Assembly (NCBI RefSeq): GCF_000513135.1
Contig: NZ_BAUV01000013.1
Location: 1 to 64,000, forward strand
Direction of reading: 5' to 3'
Length of the DNA stretch: 64,000 bases
DNA from: Halalkalibacter akibai JCM 9157
GTDB taxonomy: Bacteria > Bacillota > Bacilli > Bacillales > Bacillaceae_D
Shown: in pieces, positions 1 through 7,020 of the stretch
How the letters are laid out: each line of letters starts with the position of its first letter
How positions within the stretch are numbered: the stretch's first letter is position 1
The notes under the pieces: model-generated
Database searches by the model: none
What the model saw: only the letters and a program-made list of their open reading frames with translations
Told to the model about the DNA's origin: nothing
Translations under genes and position numbers: made by a program

Positions 1-105
1 AAATTTAACGAATTAGCCAAAAAAGACGTAATGCTATCGCAATCATCTTTAAGCATTTGCGCTTTTTTCTACTCGATCCCACCACTTTTAGAGCTTTAAA
101 GGCAC

Positions 106-120
106 TGGGGTCAGACCCCA
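106..120. repeat. 15-bp perfect palindrome TGGGGTCAGACCCCA
   Basis: The arms TGGGGTC and GACCCCA are perfect inverted copies around a central A. It lies just upstream of the promoter of the leader/rsgA unit. It could be a stray dispersed palindromic repeat or a protein site; only one copy was noticed in this window, so its role is unknown. Confidence 0.4.
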
Positions 121-129
121 TAAAAAGAC

Positions 130-158
130 TTTCCATTTATTTCAAGATATGCTATAAT
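130..158 (+). promoter_or_regulatory. Extended -10 promoter for leader peptide and rsgA-type gene
   Basis: TATAAT at 153-158 is preceded by TGC, giving an extended -10 (TGnTATAAT). A weak -35 (TTTCCA, 130-135) lies 17 bp upstream. Transcription would begin near 165, about 27 nt before the leader peptide start. Confidence 0.6.
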
Positions 159-191
159 CAACTCAACAAATCAGAAAGCGAGGGATGTTTT

Positions 192-260
192 ATGAAAACG
201 ATCAACGTATTAGACGCAATCATTGTAAATAACACACAGCCCTCATATGAAGCTTTCTAA
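192..260 (+). CDS. 22-residue putative leader peptide upstream of rsgA-type gene
   Basis: An ATG at 192 follows a purine-rich AGCGAGGGATG stretch and opens a 22-codon frame beginning MKTINVLDA and ending PSYEAF. It lies between a good promoter and an intrinsic terminator, 137 nt before the GTPase gene. Its last codons (235-242) can pair with 300-307, so a ribosome stalled there would change the folding of the leader RNA. That arrangement is typical of ribosome-mediated attenuation or antibiotic-sensing leaders. Expression and function are inferred; a chance short frame is possible. Confidence 0.5.
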   Translation: MKTINVLDAIIVNNTQPSYEAF

Positions 261-390
261 ATGTCGATTCATTTTATTGGATAACATTTATTTCATCATG
301 GGCTGTGGAATCAGGCCGTGGTTTAACTATGTTTAAACAAACAAAGGCCGTTCACTAGCGGCCTTTTTATTTTTGTATCCAATAGGAGGA
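235..390 (+). promoter_or_regulatory. Attenuator leader with alternative stems before rsgA-type gene
   Basis: Three complementary pairs are visible. CACAGCCC (235-242, end of the leader frame) pairs with GGGCTGTG (300-307). TATTGGATA (275-283) pairs perfectly with TATCCAATA (376-384), which abuts the Shine-Dalgarno AGGAGGA (384-390). AGGCCG (313-318) can compete for CGGCCT (359-364), the 3' arm of the terminator. The set suggests mutually exclusive terminator/antiterminator and ribosome-site-masking folds controlled by leader translation. The inducing signal cannot be read from the sequence. Confidence 0.55.
343..374 (+). terminator. Intrinsic terminator (attenuator) before rsgA-type gene
   Basis: AAAGGCCG (343-350) and CGGCCTTT (359-366) form an 8-bp stem with an 8-nt loop followed by a T-rich tract. 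It lies between leader peptide and GTPase with no new promoter evident after it, so it should act as an attenuator. Confidence 0.75.
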
Positions 391-397
391 AATAACA

Positions 398-1450
398 TTG
401 AATAACGTACAATTAGGTTGGACTAATGAATTAGAGCAAGCATTTGCTGTCTATAAAGAACAAGGATTTTCGGTGGCGCGTGTCGCGCTTGAGCATAAAA
501 GAATGTACCGCGTGTTAAGTGAAGCAGGTGAATTACTAGCAGAGGTTTCTGGCAAGTTCCGATTTGAAGCGAGCGCAAGGGTCGACTATCCAGCAGTTGG
601 GGACTGGGTCGTAATCGCGCCTCGCCTATCGGAAGGAAAAGCAACGATTCACGCGGTGTTGCCTCGCTTCAGCAAGTTTTCCCGGAAAATAGCTGGGGCA
701 ACGACTGAGGAGCAAATTGTTGCGACAAATGTGAACACGGTGTTTTTAGTGAACGCTTTAAACAATGACTTCAACGTTCGCAGAATAGAGCGCTATCTGC
801 TGATGTCGTGGGAAAGTGGTGCGAATCCTGTCATTGTGTTATCAAAGGCAGACCTTTGCCCAGACCCTGAAACAAAGCTTGCTGAAGTAGAAGCGATCGC
901 AATCGGAGTACCGGTCCATGTAGTGAGTGTGCAAACAAATGAAGGTTTAGCCGCACTAAATGAGTATGTGACAACTGGCAAAACCGTGGCGTTACTTGGG
1001 TCATCAGGTGCGGGTAAATCAACGTTAACCAATTACTTGGCGAAAGCAGAGAAACAACTCGTTCAAGAAGTGCGAGAAGGAGACGACCGCGGAAAGCATA
1101 CGACGACACATCGTGAGTTAATCGGCCTTCCAGAAGGCGGACTGATCATTGATACACCAGGAATGAGAGAGCTGCAGCTATGGGAATCTGACGAAGCGTC
1201 CGAACAAGTTTTCGCCGATATTCATCAATTAGAAGAGAACTGTCGTTTTCGAGATTGCACCCATCACAACGAGCCGCATTGCGCCGTGCAAGCTGCGATT
1301 CAATCAGGGGAACTACCGATAGAACGATTCGCTAGCTATCAAAAGCTTCAAAAAGAACTGGCTTTTCTGGAACGAAAAACAGATAAACGCGCTCAACTCG
1401 CAGAAAAAGCGAAATGGAAAAAGCTTTCGAGTGCCGCCAAACGAAGATAA
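398..1450 (+). CDS. rsgA: Ribosome small-subunit-dependent GTPase A (RsgA/YjeQ family)
   Basis: 350-residue circularly permuted GTPase. The family binds the 30S subunit late in its maturation and hydrolyses GTP there. An N-terminal OB-like region (about 40-110) precedes the GTPase motifs in permuted order: SKAD (G4, about 149), GSSGAGKST (P-loop, about 201) and DTPGM (G3, about 252). A C-terminal zinc knuckle follows, with Cys/His residues in the CRFRDCTHH...HC stretch. The start is TTG at 398 because AGGAGGA lies 7 nt upstream. Bacilli keep a housekeeping rsgA near prpC-prkC; those neighbours are absent, and this copy stands alone behind an attenuator, so it is probably a second, inducible paralogue (inference). 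Family call is secure. Confidence 0.92.
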   Translation: MNNVQLGWTNELEQAFAVYKEQGFSVARVALEHKRMYRVLSEAGELLAEVSGKFRFEASARVDYPAVGDWVVIAPRLSEGKATIHAVLPRFSKFSRKIAGATTEEQIVATNVNTVFLVNALNNDFNVRRIERYLLMSWESGANPVIVLSKADLCPDPETKLAEVEAIAIGVPVHVVSVQTNEGLAALNEYVTTGKTVALLGSSGAGKSTLTNYLAKAEKQLVQEVREGDDRGKHTTTHRELIGLPEGGLIIDTPGMRELQLWESDEASEQVFADIHQLEENCRFRDCTHHNEPHCAVQAAIQSGELPIERFASYQKLQKELAFLERKTDKRAQLAEKAKWKKLSSAAKRR

Positions 1451-1473
1451 CACGAACATAACACGAACATCCA

Positions 1474-1517
1474 AAAACGCCCAAACCGCATCTTAAGCAT
1501 GCGACTTGGGCGTTTTA
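1474..1517. terminator. Bidirectional terminator between convergent genes
   Basis: AAAACGCCCAA and TTGGGCGTTTT form a strong stem with an inner GCAT/ATGC hairpin. A- and T-runs on both sides let it serve the rsgA-type gene (+) and the NTF2-like gene (-). Confidence 0.85.
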
Positions 1518-1523
1518 CCATTT

Positions 1524-1865
1524 TTACCGTAAAAACCGAACATGGCTAATAAGGCCATCCTCTGTCACTCGGTACACTGCGACCACATGACTCATCTCGG
1601 AACTTCCACGCGAGCCTGTGACATTTTCCTCATCAAGCACATAATTGCCGACCACAATCCGCGAAACGAGCTTACAATGTAGCTCTGGGCTCTCCTCAAA
1701 AAGCTTCGCATAGCGCTCGCGCATCGCCGCAGCACCTGTCATTAAAATGTTACCCTCGCCGTCCTCCACAACGCAGTCTTCCGTATAACACTGCATAAAC
1801 GCGTCGATGTCACGATTGTTGTAGGCCTCAAGCTGTTTTTTTGCAGGTATTGATATGTCTGTCAT
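1524..1865 (-). CDS. Nuclear transport factor 2 (SnoaL-like) family protein
   Basis: 113 residues, the usual size of a single NTF2/SnoaL cone fold. The N-terminal helix, with AYNNRDIDAFMQCYTEDCVVED, is the classic start of this family: a helix, then a strand carrying an acidic pocket residue. Members are small cytosolic enzymes or ligand binders (steroid isomerase-like, polyketide cyclase-like); the substrate here cannot be told. The start is ATG at 1865 with AAGGAG-like purines just upstream. It is monocistronic and shares a terminator with the convergent GTPase gene. Confidence 0.75.
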   Translation of the reverse strand: MTDISIPAKKQLEAYNNRDIDAFMQCYTEDCVVEDGEGNILMTGAAAMRERYAKLFEESPELHCKLVSRIVVGNYVLDEENVTGSRGSSEMSHVVAVYRVTEDGLISHVRFLR

Positions 1866-1964
1866 CTAAAAAACTCCTTATGTATGGAGAGAAGCCAGAG
1901 CTTCTCCCACTTCATTCTTACTAGCAACAAAACAGTACCATTTCCACTAGGAGTGGAGCAAGAA

Positions 1965-2143
1965 TTATTGTTCAACCAGCTCTGTTACAGAAACACTTTG
2001 TTTCTTCTCTTTGTTATCAAGTGGATGGATCGTCGCTTTGCCTGATCCTTGATCAACATGTTCAATGTAAACGGCTCGCCGTTATATGTAACACTAGTCA
2101 TGTTTGGTGAAGATGAAATTTCCTGTGCACGTTGTGCGTCCAT
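1965..2143 (-). pseudogene. sspH: Small acid-soluble spore protein, H type, with 1-nt frameshift
   Basis: From ATG at 2143, behind a strong AAAGGAGGTG site, the frame reads MDAQRAQEISSSPN...TYNGEP, the conserved start of H-type SASP. It then shifts at about 2072-2074. Restoring one G after GAGCCG gives VYIEHVDQGSGKATIHPLDN...VTELVEQ and a stop at 1965, a 59-residue protein, the normal SspH length. As written the product would be a 52-residue chimera with a basic nonsense tail. SspH-type proteins are minor DNA-associated proteins of the spore core. Either a recent pseudogene or a one-base assembly deletion; the intact remainder favours the latter. Confidence 0.8.
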
Positions 2144-2509
2144 GGAAGCACCTCCTTTACGATGAGTTATTTATACTATTTGTAAGAACGCATCTGTTAT
2201 ACAGATAGAAAAACGAGTAATCAACAACTTATCAACAAGAATTCAGAACAGGCAAGCAGTCGAAACTTCATTTTGTCCCCAACGACTACTCACTATCAAC
2301 ACCTTTATTCACAAATCCACGGTTATCCGGAGGAAATTTTGGTAAATGAGTGCCTAGTATCAGGTGAGCGAAATAGTTATTCACAAAAATATCAACAATA
2401 CGAAGGGATCTCGATCTTCCCTGTTAAGAAGGAAAGATCACTAGTCTAAATGACCCATCTTAAACTGAAAGCTATTTTGCTGGTTAATGTTGGTTATTGT
2501 TGAATTTTG
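2144..2509. other. Intergenic stretch without a recognised gene
   Basis: 366 bases upstream of the riboswitch promoter. No frame with a ribosome site, no strong hairpin and no repeat was recognised on either strand. Confidence 0.5.
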
Positions 2510-2538
2510 TTGAAAAATATGTGATTTTCCTTTAATAT
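2510..2538 (+). promoter_or_regulatory. Sigma-A-type promoter for the riboswitch operon
   Basis: TTGAAA (2510-2515) and TAATAT (2533-2538) are separated by 17 bp. The start would fall near 2545, some 25 nt before the riboswitch core. Confidence 0.6.
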
Positions 2539-2568
2539 TACAATTAATGAAACGATACATGTTAATAG

Positions 2569-2660
2569 TTAAAGGCAAACTATTTGAAAAAATAGGACGC
2601 AAAGCCTAGGGACTAAGGTTTTAGTGAAATATTAACTAAACTATGTTAGCCTGGTTACCA
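2569..2660 (+). ncRNA. Cyclic di-GMP-I (GEMM-I) riboswitch
   Basis: The signature elements of the GEMM-I aptamer occur in order: GGCAAAC, an AUUUGAAAAAAU tetraloop-type hairpin, the invariant GGACGCAAAGCC, a tetraloop-receptor helix beginning CUAGGGACUAAGG, and the closing GUUAGCCUGGUUACC. The order and the conserved ACGCAAAGCC / GCCUGGUUACC pair match the Vc2-type consensus closely. A terminator follows 20 nt later, so it should control transcription. Downstream genes encode a GGDEF-EAL enzyme and the flagellar stator, both fitting c-di-GMP control. Confidence 0.93.
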
Positions 2661-2680
2661 AATTACGTTATTAAACGACT

Positions 2681-2717
2681 TGGCTATTCCTGACTGAAGG
2701 AATAGCTTTTATTTTTT
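2681..2717 (+). terminator. Riboswitch expression-platform terminator
   Basis: GGCTATTCC (2682-2690) pairs with GGAATAGC(T) (2699-2707), followed by a T-rich run. It lies between aptamer and first gene, so it is the likely switching element. Whether c-di-GMP promotes or prevents its folding is not decidable by eye. Confidence 0.8.
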
Positions 2718-2773
2718 GGTGGTCGCTAGCAATCAGATAGAAGAACTAGACAGTAAGGGGGAAGGTAGAACAA

Positions 2774-5265
2774 ATGAGTTCAGTATTAAGGAATTACCTT
2801 CGTAAACTTAATTGTAGGTTAGTCATTGACCTAGCGGAACTGGAGACTTTCAAGAAACTGTTTAATTTTCATAACGATTTTATTTTTATTTTTGACAGTG
2901 ATGGGATTATTTTAGAAACAAACGATGAGGTTAAACGGGTAACTGGTTATGACAAGGAAGAGTGGATTGATAAACCCTTTGCTCACTTTAAAACGATTGA
3001 GGAACAAAAGAAGTTCAACGAATCTTTATCTTTATTAAAAAAGGGAGAACCACAAGTTGAACTTTGTTCTCTGTTACATAAACAGGGTCATAAAATTCAA
3101 TTTGAAAAAACGTCAATTCCGATTAGTCATCAAAATCAAATAATTGGATTTTTGGGAATAGGCAGAGACATCTCGATGGTAAGTAATCAAGAGCTTGAGT
3201 TAAGAAAGGTGCAGGAAAGTTTGAATCGTGCTCAATTGATCGGGAATACCGGCAGCTGGGATTATGATGTCGAAGAAGATGAAGCTTATTGGTCCAATCA
3301 TATGTACGAAATGTTTGGGATCAAGGATAAAAAGACATTTATCCCCACCTATAGTAGTTTCTTGTCGTTTGTTCATCCATATGACCGTGAACGATTCGAC
3401 TCTGTGTTTCAAAAAGCATTACAACATGGAACGGGTTTTCAAATAGAATTTCAGATTAATAGAAACGATGAAGAACGAATTGTCAGCAAGCAAGGCGATG
3501 TTATTTTCGACGAAAATGGCAAGGTCGTTCGACTGATTGGAACGATTCAAGATTTAACAGAGCAAAGAAAGTTGGAAAGATTGCTGAAAGATAGTGAGGA
3601 CCAAAAACGTCTGATTTATGATAATTTGGAAGTCGCTATTTGGTCTGTAGACGTCAAGAACGACCAAGTTATGAATCTAACAAAAGGGTTTGAGCGAATT
3701 TATGGCTATAGCATAGAGGAAATGAAAAGGGATCGAGACCTCTGGAAAAAAGTCATTCATCCAGACGACTTTGCAGCTGTGTTAAAAAAGCAAGAGAACT
3801 TATTTCAGGGAAAGGCCATTCGTCATCACTACCGCATTTATCATTCAAGTGGGGTGATTAAGTGGGTTTTAGATCATGTGATTCCAGTGATGGATAACGA
3901 TGGAGAGATCATTCGTTTAGATGGGTTTATTTCAGATATTACGGAACAAAAGCAAGCGGAGGAGAAAATGAGCTATCTCGCTCATCATGATGTTTTAACT
4001 GGACTACCTAATCGAAGAATGTTTAATCATACACTTAGGAGAATCCAAGAAACGGAATCTGATGAAATGGCGGCCATTTTATATTTCAACTTAGATCGTT
4101 TTAAACACATTAACGACACCCTGGGTCACTTAATCGGCGATGAATTGTTAAAAGAAGTATCCAAGCGACTCAGAAGTTTAGTTCCAGAAAAAGAAGGTCT
4201 TTCTCGCATGAACGGAGATGAATTTGCGATTTTTATCTTCAATGTTGACGATGCGAGTCGACCTGAAGTACTAGCAGATAATATTTTAAAACTAATCAGA
4301 GACCCTTTTCTAATCGAAGGGTATGAATTGTATATTACGGTTAGTATCGGTATAAGTATTTTCCGGAAAAATAATGCGGAAATGGACGTACTGAATAAAT
4401 CAATAGCGGCAATGAACCGTGTTAAACAGCTAGGAAAGAATCACTATCAAATCTACAGCCAAACAATGGGTGAAAGGTCAGTTAATATTTATTCGATTGA
4501 AAACGATATGCGGAAGGCATTGAAAAATGATGAATTTCTAGTTTACTATCAACACGTGTTTGTACGAATACGGGAATGATAGTAAGTGCAGAAGCTTTAA
4601 TCAGATGGAATCACCCAGAAAAAGGCTTTATGTCACCAGGAGAGTTCATTCCGCTCGCAGAGGAGAATGGCTTAATTTTCGAAATAAGTGATTGGATGTT
4701 GGCACAAGTCTGTATCCAATTGAAAAAATGGAAGGAAGAACAATTGCCAATGATTCCGATTTCCATTAATCTCTCGGCTCAGGAATTTCTAAAAAAGGAC
4801 CTCGTATCTAAAATAAAGACCCTCATCGCGGAAACACAGATTGAACCGTGTCTCCTTGAGCTAGAAATAACGGAAAGTTCGTATTTGAACAACATGGAAT
4901 TAGTTATTCAAGCTCTTGCTGAATTAAGAGAGATGGAAATTAAGATTGCCTTAGATGATTTTGGTACAGGCTTCTCCTCTCTTACACACTTGAAGGAATT
5001 AAATATTGATACGTTAAAAATTGATCGTTCGTTTATTAGGAACATTGTCTCGAAACACCAGGATCTCGTTATTACATCGGGTATGATTGAGCTTTCCCAT
5101 GGTCTTGGAATAGAAGTGGTGGCAGAAGGGGTAGAAACAAAAGAGCAACTAGAACTTCTTCGAACCAAAGGCTGTGATCAAATTCAAGGGTTTCTATTTA
5201 GCCGACCTGTTCCGGAGAACGAGTTTAGAAGAATGTTGGTCAAAAAAGTGATAGAAATTGACTAA
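2774..5265 (+). pseudogene. PAS-PAS-PAS-GGDEF-EAL c-di-GMP enzyme, split by 1-nt frameshift
   Basis: Restored length is 830 residues. Three PAS domains (about 25-140, 150-265, 280-400) lead into a GGDEF domain from about 400, then EAL. The first frame ends after DEFLVYYQ at about 4553; adding one base in CAACACG gives [19 protein letters not shown], the normal EAL entry, and continues to 5265. The GGDEF signature is NGDEF (about 480) with no upstream RxxD, so cyclase activity is doubtful. [22 protein letters not shown] and GFLFSRP are intact, favouring phosphodiesterase activity. It begins at ATG 2774 after GGGGGAAGG, behind the c-di-GMP riboswitch, and motA starts 49 nt after it. True pseudogene or assembly error is open. 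Confidence 0.85.
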
Positions 5266-5314
5266 TTACTAGGTTTAAAAGTGTTTGTTTATAAAGAGAG
5301 AAACGGGTGAAATT

Positions 5315-6115
5315 ATGGATAAAACATCAATTATCGGGATAGTATTAGGAGTCGTCGCGATTTTATTAGGAATGATTTTTAAAGGAACAAGCTTAATGGT
5401 ATTACTCAATCCAGCTGCTCTTTTTATCATTTTCGTCGGAACCGCAGCGACCATTTTGATAGGATTTCCTTCTAGTGAAATTAAAAGAGTTCCTAAGTTA
5501 TTTGGGGTGTTGTTGAAGGAACAAAAAACACCAAATATCAGTGATTTAATTACTTTGTTTGTATCATTAAGTTCAATGGCGCGTAAGGAAGGTCTTCTTT
5601 CCTTGGAAAAACAAGTGGAGGAAATGGAAGACCCTTTCTTACAACAAGGCTTGAAAATGGTTGTGGATGGACAGGAGCCAGATTTTATAAGAGATACGAT
5701 GGAAGAAGAACTTGATGCTATTGAAGAGAGGCATCAAGCAGGGGCTGCTATTTTTTCTCAAGCAGGGACGTATGCACCTACCCTTGGTGTATTAGGGGCC
5801 GTACTAGGATTAATTGCGGCGCTTGGTGATTTAAATGATATGGATGCTTTAGGTTATGCGATTGCAGCAGCCTTTGTTGCGACTTTGTTTGGGATCTTTA
5901 CGGGTTATGTTTTATGGCATCCGTTTGCTAATAAATTGAAACGAAAGTCCAAACAAGAAATCCTTGTAAAAAGTTTAATCGTGGAAGGAATTTTATCTGT
6001 CCAAGCGGGTGTTCCGCCACGTGCAATTGAAGATAAATTAATGGTTTATGTTCCTCATTCTGAAAGGAAGAAAGTGAAAGAGTTGATTTCTCAAGGAGAG
6101 AGCGTAAATGGCTAG
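5315..6115 (+). CDS. motA: Flagellar motor stator protein MotA
   Basis: 266 residues with four membrane segments: two near the N-terminus (about 5-25, 30-50) and two at about 145-165 and 175-200, with the large cytoplasmic loop between, as in MotA/PomA. The loop carries the charged REEL-type face that touches FliG. With MotB it forms the ion channel driving the rotor. The start is ATG 5315, after GGGTG; an upstream in-frame start at 5285 lacks a ribosome site. It overlaps motB by 8 nt (translational coupling) and follows the GGDEF-EAL gene by 49 nt, placing it under the c-di-GMP riboswitch. H+ or Na+ use cannot be decided from sequence alone. Confidence 0.93.
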   Translation: MDKTSIIGIVLGVVAILLGMIFKGTSLMVLLNPAALFIIFVGTAATILIGFPSSEIKRVPKLFGVLLKEQKTPNISDLITLFVSLSSMARKEGLLSLEKQVEEMEDPFLQQGLKMVVDGQEPDFIRDTMEEELDAIEERHQAGAAIFSQAGTYAPTLGVLGAVLGLIAALGDLNDMDALGYAIAAAFVATLFGIFTGYVLWHPFANKLKRKSKQEILVKSLIVEGILSVQAGVPPRAIEDKLMVYVPHSERKKVKELISQGESVNG

Positions 6116-6848
6116 GAAGAAAAAGCATCACGAAGAGCATATTGATGAGACTTGGCTCATCCCCTATGCCGATATGTTAACGCTCCTACTCGCGCTATTC
6201 ATTGTTTTATTCGCCGTAAGTTCGGTTGATGCAGAAAAGTATCAACAATTGATGGTCACTTTTAACGAAAACTTTCAAGGTGGTAGCGGCGTACTCGATC
6301 ATCCAATGCCTTCACCTGAATTAAATATGACACCACCAGCTCCTGAACAAACGAGTGAGTCAGATTACAAAACAAAAGAACATAATGACCTAAAAAAGAT
6401 ACAAGAAGAAATTAACGAATATATTAAGGGGAACGGCCTAGAATCAGAGCTAGAGACAAAGTTAACCGCAGATGGGTTGCTGATAACGATTGTTGATAAT
6501 GTCCTTTTTTACTCAGGAAGTGCCGATGTTAGAACAGATGCAGTCCGTTTAGCGCAAACCATCTCTAACATGCTCACAACCGAACCCCCGAGGAAAATTG
6601 TCGTTGCTGGTCACACAGACAACATCCAAATAAGCAACAGTAATTTCCGCTCAAACTGGGATTTGAGTGCGCAAAGAGCGCTTAACTTCATGAAGATTCT
6701 TCTAGAAAATGAGGATCTTGATCCACGAAACCTTAGTGCGACAGGTCACGGTGAATACCAGCCAATCGCAAGCAACGAAACCGAAGAGGGTAGGGGGCGA
6801 AACCGCCGAGTTGAAGTGCTGATTCTACCAAACTATTTTAATGATTGA
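6108..6848 (+). CDS. motB: Flagellar motor stator protein MotB
   Basis: 246 residues: a basic N-terminus (MARKKKHHEEH), one membrane helix (about 17-38) with the ion-binding Asp22 in the PYADML motif, a linker, and a C-terminal OmpA-like peptidoglycan-binding domain (about 120-240). The latter carries VVAGHTDN and the NRRVEVLI ending. The arrangement closely follows Bacillus MotB rather than a short stator variant. It overlaps motA by 8 nt and is followed at once by a strong terminator, so it closes the operon. Anchors the stator to the cell wall. Confidence 0.95.
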   Translation: MARKKKHHEEHIDETWLIPYADMLTLLLALFIVLFAVSSVDAEKYQQLMVTFNENFQGGSGVLDHPMPSPELNMTPPAPEQTSESDYKTKEHNDLKKIQEEINEYIKGNGLESELETKLTADGLLITIVDNVLFYSGSADVRTDAVRLAQTISNMLTTEPPRKIVVAGHTDNIQISNSNFRSNWDLSAQRALNFMKILLENEDLDPRNLSATGHGEYQPIASNETEEGRGRNRRVEVLILPNYFND

Positions 6849-6853
6849 TAAAG

Positions 6854-6893
6854 AAAAAACGAACATAACCTCATGGTGTTATGTTCGTTTTTT
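6854..6893 (+). terminator. Terminator after motB
   Basis: AAAACGAACATAAC and GTTATGTTCGTTTT form a 14-bp stem with a short loop and a following T-run. Confidence 0.9.
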
Positions 6894-7020
6894 TATTTAC
6901 CCACCACAACCAAAATTACCCAGATTTAATCTGAAAAACATAGTCAAAATGACTCATTAACATCCTTTTTTTCTACTATATAATCAGATCAAAAAGCATT
7001 GCCTAAGAGGAGGAAACCCG

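Noticed and set aside
57-191. In-frame 5' extension of the leader peptide to a 67-codon frame
   Set aside because: The extended -10 promoter at 153-158 lies inside it, so the transcript would start after its first codons; the extension has no ribosome site.
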